Shown here piece by piece: positions 5,252-10,909 of a stretch of DNA of 10,909 bases. Source of the DNA: Bacteroidaceae bacterium (lineage in GTDB: Bacteria; Bacteroidota; Bacteroidia; Bacteroidales; Bacteroidaceae); the NCBI GenBank assembly GCA_017557475.1, contig JAFYYO010000007.1, positions 1-10,909 of the forward strand, read 5' to 3'. The notes beneath the pieces were generated by a model, which worked only from the letters and a program-made list of their open reading frames with translations, was not told where the DNA came from and made no database searches. The position numbers and the translations under genes are program-made. Position 1 is the stretch's first letter. Each line of letters opens with the position of its first letter.

Positions 5252-6226
5252 ATGAAAAGATTGTTTTTGTGCCTTTTGGCTGCAGTAAGTATGCTCTCTC
5301 TTTCTGCGCAAAGTGAGTTTGAGAACGAAGTCATCAACAACATCATGGCGCGTCGCTCTGTCCGTAAATACCTTGATAAACCGGTTGAACACAACAAGTT
5401 GGAAGTGATCGCTCAAGCAGGTATCAACGCTCCAAGTGCGATGAACAGACAGAATTGGGCAGTCAGGATTATCGAAGACTACAAGCTGATTGCTGATGTG
5501 AGCGAGGCTTATAAGCAGGAGAACCCTCAGATGGTGGAGCGCGACCCGAACTTCAAGAACATGTTCCGCAATGCTCCAAACCTGATTTGCGTCTGTGCTC
5601 CGAGCGACGGAAACTTCAATCTCGACGCAGGTCTGCTGGGAGAGAACATGATGCTGGCAGCTCAGTCGCTCGGCTTGGGCACTTGCATCCAGACAGGTCC
5701 CGTGCGTTGGCTCCTCACAAATGAGAAAGCGAAGCCCTTCCTCGAAGCCCTCGATATTCCCGAAGGCTACAAGTTGCTCTATGTGATTGCAGTCGGCTAT
5801 CCTGATGAGAAGCCCGATGCCAAGCCTCGCGACGCTTCAAAAGTGAAGTTCATCGGAGCCTCGAGTGCTGAAACAAGCGAGGATGATGGACTCTTTATCG
5901 ATTATCATGAGAATGCACAGTTCCCTGGAGGAGACCAAGCATATTTCAAGTGGCTTTCCGACAACATTAAGTATCCGAAGGATTGCCTGAAAGAAAAGGT
6001 TGAAGGTCGCGTCATTGTCAACTTCGTTGTCGAGAAGGATGGCTCTATTACGGACGTCAAGACGAAGAGTTCACCTCATCCTTCTCTCTCGAAAGAAGCG
6101 GAACGCGTGGTCAAAGCGATGCCTAAATGGCAGCCCGCACGATTTAACGGGGAAGTGATACGCTCGCGTTTCATGCTGCCCATGATATTTAGGTTGCCTG
6201 AACCATCAGGGGACAGTAAACAGTAA
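5252..6226 (+). CDS. Exported nitroreductase fused to a TonB C-terminal-like domain
   Basis: The 324-residue product begins with a signal peptide (MKRLFLCLLAAVSMLSLSAQ, 1-20), so it should act in the periplasm or at the envelope. Residues about 22-205 are a nitroreductase-family flavin domain: RRSVRKYLDKPV (34-45) and APSAMNRQNWAVRI (60-73) match the usual FMN-contact regions, and GLGTCIQTG (141-149) with EGYKLLYVIAVGYP (171-184) completes the fold. After an acidic linker, residues about 223-316 match the TonB C-terminal (energy-transducer) type: FPGGDQAYFKWLSDNIKYP, then GRVIVNFVVEKDGSITDVK and a final W-PAR-NG-V-R-RF-LP-IFRL block. There is no N-terminal TonB membrane anchor. The family normally reduces nitro or quinone compounds with NAD(P)H in the cytoplasm, so export is odd and the substrate is unknown. 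ATG 5252 is chosen because the promoter lies within the longer frame. Confidence 0.85.
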   Translation: MKRLFLCLLAAVSMLSLSAQSEFENEVINNIMARRSVRKYLDKPVEHNKLEVIAQAGINAPSAMNRQNWAVRIIEDYKLIADVSEAYKQENPQMVERDPNFKNMFRNAPNLICVCAPSDGNFNLDAGLLGENMMLAAQSLGLGTCIQTGPVRWLLTNEKAKPFLEALDIPEGYKLLYVIAVGYPDEKPDAKPRDASKVKFIGASSAETSEDDGLFIDYHENAQFPGGDQAYFKWLSDNIKYPKDCLKEKVEGRVIVNFVVEKDGSITDVKTKSSPHPSLSKEAERVVKAMPKWQPARFNGEVIRSRFMLPMIFRLPEPSGDSKQ

Positions 6227-9200
6227 GGCTCGTCCGTCCTCTATCTTGATGTAAATACCCGAGGGGATTCGACCTGTCGTCAATTTGTCGTTTGACAGCT
6301 TCCTGCCACTCAAATCATAGACCCCATCTACCTTTAAGAGAGACTTGGAGGGGGACTTTATGCTTGTAACTTCATCGATAGGGTGGTAGAGGAGCTTGAA
6401 GTCTGTGGCGCACCACCAACCTTCTCGATTGTCGCTTGTGGCATCAAGCGAGCCAAATTTGTGCCACCAGCCTGTTTTGGCACCTTGCTTGGAACTGACG
6501 AAGCCCACGGTAAGCGAGCCTTGAGGCTCAACATAAATAGGCGTTGTGGTGAGTGTGTCCCAATGATTCTCGACAGGCATATCAAAGTAAGCTCTGCTGA
6601 TGACTGGTGTGACGACCTCTGTATTACCGTTTCTGAGGTAACCATGCTGGTCTGAGATGCAGAAATGTTCAGTCATAGCCAAGCATTCCAGCTCGTAATA
6701 GCCTTCGGGAAGACTGGTGACGGTCTGCCGAATCTCCATAGTGGCATCCTGTCTCGTCGTGCTCCACCATGAATTCCAGCAAGTCTTTCCGTGCTTTGTG
6801 GCTGCCTTTTGGTCGCCATCCTTAAAGGTTCCCACCTTCACTTCCCAGTATGTTGACTTCTCCCCTGCGAATGAAGGATTCTTGGGTTGCTTGCTTGAAC
6901 GGGTGAAGGAAAGGTTCTCTTCCATCAGGGCTTGCAGTTGATTGGAGGCTGTCAGGAGGTCTTGTATGGTCTCAGCCTCGTTTATGTCGGCAAGCAAGCT
7001 CAGCATCTCTTCGTAGTTAGGGCAGGGACGCAGTTCGATAGCCTGCAGAGTAGTGGCTATGATGGGAGTCTTTGCTTTCTCTATAATAGCAGAGATGTGT
7101 TCTCTGAGCGCTGTCTCAGCTTCTTCCAAAGCAGCTCTGTCGGTACCGGTAATGGCATTCATGCGAGCATCGAGGTCTTCGTTCAGGAGAGGATACTCAG
7201 TATTAAAGGCTTTCTGCGCTTCGGCTCTGAGCCTTGCTTTCTCCAGTCCGTCGGCTATAGCTTCCTCTTGCGTAGGGAAAAGTTGCCGCAGTTGCACGTC
7301 ATCTATCTGTGCCTTCCCTTCCAAATTGCGACAGTAAAGTATGCCTTTTGGATAGGTGCTCGAATTGAAAGTAATGGTGTTTGTGTGCCATTCGGTATTG
7401 TTTGTGGCTTTGCCTACGTTTTTGTTTGTGGTTGCTCCATTGGCAGAAAGATAGAGCATCACGTAGTTGCCACTATTTCGCGAAGCAATTCGGAAGACAT
7501 AGTTCTGTTCTGTCTCGATGTCAACAACAGTCTTGATGGAGGCATTCGAACTGGCATTCCCAGTAAGATGGGACTGAAGATAAGGTCCTCCTCCATAGCC
7601 TCCATCGCCAACAACCTGGAACTGAGGCTCCGCAAGAGGCTCACCAGTTCCGTTAATCCAACTTGTGAAGCCGAGGTCGAACTCGCCATTCGGGAAGATG
7701 TTACCGCCTGCAAAATAGAGCTGACCATCCATCTCAACGGCATCTCCCAACTCCAGTTCATCCAAAGTATAGTATTCCTTGCCGTTCAAATCGATGAGGT
7801 GAAGGCGATACTTAATGCTTTCATCATTATTATCAATCGTGTAGGTGTAGTTCGATGCCGTTTCTTTCTGCGTGATAGTATCGAGTACTACCCAAATGCC
7901 CGACGCGTCCTTCATCTGCACTTCCATGAGTTGGTTGTACTCACCATTGGAGTCGTGCCAGGTAAGTTTGGTCTGCCCAGCTGTTGTTACACTCCTTGTG
8001 AAGTTGGATGGGCCGTATTGAGGAGGCGTGGTAGGCACGAAGTCGTGCTTCCCGTTATAGCCTAAACCCGAGTTGATGCTGGCATAATACGTTCCGGCGG
8101 CAGTCAAAGAGCCATTCTTGTAGAGCTTCGATGGGTCGCGTTCTCCATTCCAATAGTAATAACGTTCAATACAATCGTTATTGTTGAGCACGGGACAGAT
8201 GCGCTTCAAAGCTTCTGCGTTCTGTGCTTCGGTCACTCCACTGGCAAATGCTCCGTTAGAGTTCCATGAGGCTCCCCACACCCATTCGGATATCCAGACA
8301 GGTCGTCCAGTCGTACTTGTCCAGTTTCCTATGGTGCTGAAGTTGCTTTCAGGCCAATAACAATGGAGGTCGATGATGTCACAACGCCAGCCTCGAGCAT
8401 CGATACTGTCTATGAAACGCTTGATGTATCCTGTGCCATTTGTGTAATCACTCCCATCCCAAGAGGAGGGCGAACACAGACGCATTCCCGTTGCCATGAG
8501 GTCTTCCCAGTTAGCAAGCACGGCATCCACATCTTCTGTCTGCCCTTTGGGGTCGTCGGCAGTATTCATCGGCTCGTTGTTCGTCTTCATGTGAGGCGAA
8601 GTTGTGCAGGCTCCAAGTGCAGAAGGAGAAGGATAGTTCTCGTAGATATGATGGGGAACGTTCTCCACATCGGGTGACATATCGGAAGTCGTGCCCCAAG
8701 TGTAGGTGCTGGTAACATTGAGAGCTGAGCAAGCGTCGTTGTTACCTCCTGCAGCTGCAAGCTGTGGTTTGCCCGTATCATACCATTTGAAGATGCGATA
8801 GGAAGTAATCTTCTTGTCTAGAACGGCAGGCAAGGTGGACATCTCGAGGTCTTTGGTGGCAGCGATGAAACAACGGCTATAGCCACGTCCCTTTGCCAAA
8901 GTCGAGAAAGTCACCATGTAGCCTCTCTTCAGTTTGAACGAGCGGATGCGATTGTTGAGCTTTGCTGCACTCATGGTATTCATGAATCCGCCTGAGTTCT
9001 CTGTGCCGTAGTTGTTGCAGGAGTCACCCTCAAATCCTTGCTCTGTATAGACAGTCAGCGGCTTAAAGTTGTTTTTATAGGGCAAGATGATACATCCTTT
9101 GTTCCAGAGTTTCACTTGACAATTCCTTCCGTTTACTGCTGCTACGCTGTCAATCTGCACATGCGAGAGCCAATCGCTAATGGCGACGGATGGCTTTACC

Positions 9201-9406
9201 TTCATCATAATGAGCACAGCATGCTCTGTGTTGACGATGTTCACCATTCCGTCTTCTCCGAAAGGTGTTGCGCCAGATATCTGATAGTCAACATCTTCCG
9301 TGAGCGTAACCTGTGCAGATACTTTGGCGACGGTGGTTTTCTTGTTGGCTGCCATTATGCTTAGAGGCAGACAAAGGGCAAGGGTGATGAGAATGTGTCT
9401 GTTCAT
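6206..9406 (-). CDS. Secreted multidomain glycoside hydrolase (clan A-type TIM barrel), 1066 residues
   Basis: Residues 1-20 are a signal peptide. Residues about 25-225 are an unassigned beta region. Residues about 230-450 look like a TIM-barrel hydrolase of the Glyco_hydro_cc type (PF11790, which includes GH128 beta-1,3-glucanases): TNNEPM puts the likely acid/base at Glu278, IIDLHCYWPES is at 344-354, and RPVWISEWVWG puts the likely nucleophile at Glu374. An FN3-like stretch follows (465-550). Next comes a CBM4/9-like sandwich (570-708: NIFPNGEFDLGFTSW to AQIDDVQL), a helical Ala/Glu-rich spacer (711-832), another beta-sandwich (840-1008), and a C-terminal tail (VYDLSGRKL...IPSGIYIKIEDG). 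The open frame runs back to 9661 inside thyA, but the signal peptide fixes the start at 9406, 11 bases after thyA. It is probably read from the folA-thyA operon. The substrate is unknown; a beta-glucan is a guess. Confidence 0.78.
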   Translation of the reverse strand: MNRHILITLALCLPLSIMAANKKTTVAKVSAQVTLTEDVDYQISGATPFGEDGMVNIVNTEHAVLIMMKVKPSVAISDWLSHVQIDSVAAVNGRNCQVKLWNKGCIILPYKNNFKPLTVYTEQGFEGDSCNNYGTENSGGFMNTMSAAKLNNRIRSFKLKRGYMVTFSTLAKGRGYSRCFIAATKDLEMSTLPAVLDKKITSYRIFKWYDTGKPQLAAAGGNNDACSALNVTSTYTWGTTSDMSPDVENVPHHIYENYPSPSALGACTTSPHMKTNNEPMNTADDPKGQTEDVDAVLANWEDLMATGMRLCSPSSWDGSDYTNGTGYIKRFIDSIDARGWRCDIIDLHCYWPESNFSTIGNWTSTTGRPVWISEWVWGASWNSNGAFASGVTEAQNAEALKRICPVLNNNDCIERYYYWNGERDPSKLYKNGSLTAAGTYYASINSGLGYNGKHDFVPTTPPQYGPSNFTRSVTTAGQTKLTWHDSNGEYNQLMEVQMKDASGIWVVLDTITQKETASNYTYTIDNNDESIKYRLHLIDLNGKEYYTLDELELGDAVEMDGQLYFAGGNIFPNGEFDLGFTSWINGTGEPLAEPQFQVVGDGGYGGGPYLQSHLTGNASSNASIKTVVDIETEQNYVFRIASRNSGNYVMLYLSANGATTNKNVGKATNNTEWHTNTITFNSSTYPKGILYCRNLEGKAQIDDVQLRQLFPTQEEAIADGLEKARLRAEAQKAFNTEYPLLNEDLDARMNAITGTDRAALEEAETALREHISAIIEKAKTPIIATTLQAIELRPCPNYEEMLSLLADINEAETIQDLLTASNQLQALMEENLSFTRSSKQPKNPSFAGEKSTYWEVKVGTFKDGDQKAATKHGKTCWNSWWSTTRQDATMEIRQTVTSLPEGYYELECLAMTEHFCISDQHGYLRNGNTEVVTPVISRAYFDMPVENHWDTLTTTPIYVEPQGSLTVGFVSSKQGAKTGWWHKFGSLDATSDNREGWWCATDFKLLYHPIDEVTSIKSPSKSLLKVDGVYDLSGRKLSNDKLTTGRIPSGIYIKIEDGRALLFTVP

Positions 9407-9417
9407 AATTAGATGTC

Positions 9418-10215
9418 TTAAACGGCTACAACGCCTTTGATGGCAGGGTAGGGGTCGTAGTCTTCTATGGTAAAGTCTTCGTACTGGAACTTGAAGATGT
9501 CCTTTACTTCGGGATTGATGCGCATCTTGGGCAGTTTGCGAGGTGTGCGGGAAAGCTGAAGATGCACTTGATCGAGGTGGTTCAGGTAGATATGAGTGTC
9601 GCCTGTCGTGTGGATGAAGTCGCCTGGCTCGAGTCCGCAAACCTGTGCCATCATCATGCAAAGCAGGGCGTAGGAGGCGATATTAAAGGGCACGCCGAGG
9701 AAACAATCTGCACTTCTCTGGTAGAGCTGCAGGGAGAGCTTGCCATTTGCCACATAGAACTGGAAGAACGCATGGCAGGGCGGCAGGTTCATGTTCTTTA
9801 TGTCTGCCACATTCCAAGCAGAGACGATGATACGACGGCAATCAGGGTCTTTCTTAATCGTATCGACGGCTTGCTGAATCTGGTCTATGAAACCTCCTTC
9901 ATAATCAGGCCAAGAGCGCCACTGATAGCCGTAGATGTGCCCCAAGTCGCCTGTCTCAGGGTCTGCCCATTCGTTCCAGATGCGGACTCCTCGCTCCTGT
10001 AGCCACTTGGCATTCGTGTTGCCTTGCAGGAACCAAAGCAGTTCGTAGATGATGCTTTTCAGGTGTACTTTCTTTGTGGTGAGCAGAGGAAAGCCTTCGC
10101 TCAAGTCGAAACGCATCTGATGTCCGAAGATGCTAATGGTGCCTGTGCCTGTTCTGTCTTCCTTCTTGACGCCTTCGTCAAGGATTCTTTGTAGGAGGTC
10201 AAGATATTGTTTCAT
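9418..10215 (-). CDS. thyA: Thymidylate synthase ThyA
   Basis: ThyA methylates dUMP to dTMP in the cytoplasm using methylene-tetrahydrofolate, releasing dihydrofolate. The 265-residue product is close to the E. coli length (264). The dUMP phosphate-binding Arg21 lies in DRTGTGT, and the catalytic Cys147 in [13 protein letters not shown]. The conserved [21 protein letters not shown] and [12 protein letters not shown] blocks are intact. Its ATG lies inside the end of folA, overlapping by 17 bases, so the two are translationally linked in one operon. This is the classical folate-dependent enzyme rather than flavin-dependent ThyX, which fits the presence of a DHFR gene beside it. Confidence 0.98.
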   Translation of the reverse strand: MKQYLDLLQRILDEGVKKEDRTGTGTISIFGHQMRFDLSEGFPLLTTKKVHLKSIIYELLWFLQGNTNAKWLQERGVRIWNEWADPETGDLGHIYGYQWRSWPDYEGGFIDQIQQAVDTIKKDPDCRRIIVSAWNVADIKNMNLPPCHAFFQFYVANGKLSLQLYQRSADCFLGVPFNIASYALLCMMMAQVCGLEPGDFIHTTGDTHIYLNHLDQVHLQLSRTPRKLPKMRINPEVKDIFKFQYEDFTIEDYDPYPAIKGVVAV

Positions 10216-10696
10216 GTCTTACATAATCTATAAAGGTAAAGCTTTGGGCATGTTTCTCGTCGGGTTCGTGCTCTTCTCGGAAGCTGACTTCCCATTCGTT
10301 CTTGTCGAAGTCGGGGAAGAAGGCGTCGGCTTCCTTCGGAGTGTCGTGGACTTCTGTGAGGCAGAGGCGATTTGCGAGAGGCAAAACTTCGGCATAAACG
10401 CTGGCTCCACCGATGATGTAGATGTCTTCAGACCCGTCGCATGCAGCGAGAGCCTCTTGTAGAGACGCAAATTTCTCTGCTCCCGGAAAGTCCTTCTTGC
10501 TGCGGGAGAGGACAATATTCCTGCGATTGGGAAGTGCTCCTTTTGGCAGGCTCTCGAAGGTTTTGCGTCCCATGATGATGGTATGACCTGTGGTGAGAGC
10601 CTTGAAACGCTTCAAGTCGGCGGGAAGCCAATAGAGGAGCTTGCCTTTCAGCCCGATGGCATTATTCTCGGCGATGGCGGCTATGATGCTAATCAT
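10199..10696 (-). CDS. folA: Dihydrofolate reductase FolA
   Basis: FolA reduces dihydrofolate to tetrahydrofolate with NADPH, restoring the cofactor consumed by ThyA. The product is 165 residues, a normal chromosomal DHFR length. Family blocks are in order: [19 protein letters not shown] (2-20), [11 protein letters not shown] with the catalytic acid in [17 protein letters not shown] for cofactor and substrate binding, [24 protein letters not shown] (NADPH site) and a C-terminal AQSFTFIDY strand. The start at 10696 gives the usual N-terminus. A 14-bp tandem repeat occupies the 39-base gap to the upstream gene and no clear promoter was seen there, so transcription may come from the upstream hydrolase gene. 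It looks like the housekeeping copy, not a mobile trimethoprim-resistance dfr gene. Confidence 0.97.
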   Translation of the reverse strand: MISIIAAIAENNAIGLKGKLLYWLPADLKRFKALTTGHTIIMGRKTFESLPKGALPNRRNIVLSRSKKDFPGAEKFASLQEALAACDGSEDIYIIGGASVYAEVLPLANRLCLTEVHDTPKEADAFFPDFDKNEWEVSFREEHEPDEKHAQSFTFIDYVRHETIS

Positions 10697-10728
10697 TGAA
10701 TAATGAAGATTGAATATTGAAGATTGAA
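10694..10728. repeat. 14-bp tandem repeat just upstream of folA
   Basis: TAATGAAGATTGAA (10701-10714) and TATTGAAGATTGAA (10715-10728) differ at one base, and a half unit CATTGAA (10694-10700) covers the folA start codon. The repeat therefore makes up most of the folA leader and its translation initiation region. Copy-number change would alter the distance between the genes. Confidence 0.75.
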
Positions 10729-10735
10729 AAGGTGT

Positions 10736-10909
10736 TTAGAGTTTCTTCATTTCCTTCAGGAAGTCGCTTATCCTCTCGAGGTAGTTGTAGCTTCCTGTGC
10801 CTGGGGAGGCCTTTCTCTGGAAGCAGTGGTCACGTGTGGCGAGGATGTGGAGTTCGCTCTGAATGCCCATGGCACGCATCTTCTCCCAAGTCTTCACGGA
10901 GTTCATAGC
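10736..10909 (-). CDS. C-terminal end of an alpha/beta-hydrolase (esterase-like), cut by right edge
   Basis: The frame is open from the window edge to a TAA at 10736, giving the last 57 residues. They read A-MNSVKTWEKMRAMGIQSEL, then HILATRDHCFQRKASPGTGSYNYL, ending in ERISDFLKEMKKL. This pattern (a helix before 'G-x-x-SELHI', an Asp-His pair carrying the likely catalytic His, then a final amphipathic helix) is typical of the end of alpha/beta-hydrolase esterases, including carbohydrate acetyl esterases. The Ser and Asp/Glu of the triad would lie outside the window, so the assignment is tentative. It is on the same strand as folA, 39 bases before it, and could be the first visible gene of the same operon. 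Confidence 0.6.
   Translation of the reverse strand, partial: AMNSVKTWEKMRAMGIQSELHILATRDHCFQRKASPGTGSYNYLERISDFLKEMKKL

Noticed and set aside
6932..8065. 377-codon open frame on the plus strand
   Set aside because: It is antisense to the glycoside hydrolase, has no signal peptide or family motif, and its frame is explained by codon bias of the real gene opposite.
9407..9661. 85-residue N-terminal extension of the glycoside hydrolase frame
   Set aside because: It lies inside thyA in another frame, is Arg/His-rich and of odd composition; a clear signal peptide starts at 9406.
10199..10696. Acquired trimethoprim-resistance DHFR
   Set aside because: It is embedded in an overlapping operon with thyA, has normal chromosomal length and motifs, and no integron or mobile element is visible.

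Overview
The window looks like chromosomal DNA of a Bacteroidales bacterium, most likely a Prevotella-like one. Promoters fit the Bacteroidetes pattern (TTTG or TTG, about 20 bases, then TAnnTTTG). Exported proteins carry signal peptides ending in A-A or S-A-Q. Two secreted proteins end in the 'I/VY(N/D)L(A/S)G(Q/R)...GI(N/Y)I' tail common in this order, and most genes lack a strong Shine-Dalgarno. No phage, transposase, CRISPR or plasmid genes were seen.

Layout. (1) 1-1726, minus strand: aroB (3-dehydroquinate synthase) has its own promoter and is followed after 24 bases by a secreted beta-trefoil-like protein cut by the left edge. (2) 1784-1954, plus strand: a CAT-anticodon tRNA with its own promoter and a clear intrinsic terminator. 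(3) 1971-2058: an array of 22-bp units. (4) 2148-4990, plus strand: an 833-residue secreted beta-helix protein, then a translationally well-primed 66-residue acidic small protein, closed by an intrinsic terminator. (5) 5041-5172: a second 22-bp array in the same register as the first. (6) 5196-6226, plus strand: an exported nitroreductase fused to a TonB C-terminal-like domain. (7) 6206-10909, minus strand: end of an alpha/beta-hydrolase (cut by the right edge), folA, thyA (overlapping folA by 17 bases), and a 1066-residue secreted glycoside hydrolase starting 11 bases after thyA. The last gene overlaps the nitroreductase tail to tail by 21 bases.

How they work together. FolA and ThyA form the dTMP cycle: ThyA oxidises methylene-tetrahydrofolate to dihydrofolate and FolA reduces it back. 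AroB feeds aromatic and folate precursors through the shikimate pathway but is not in that operon. The glycoside hydrolase and the hydrolase fragment bracket folA-thyA and may act on polysaccharide, but no SusC/SusD pair is present. The secreted beta-helix protein plus small protein form a self-contained transcription unit bounded by the two repeat arrays.

Most unusual are the paired 22-bp arrays, the exported nitroreductase/TonB-C fusion, the small acidic protein, and the tRNA with an altered T-loop. All assignments are by eye from motifs; no database search was run.
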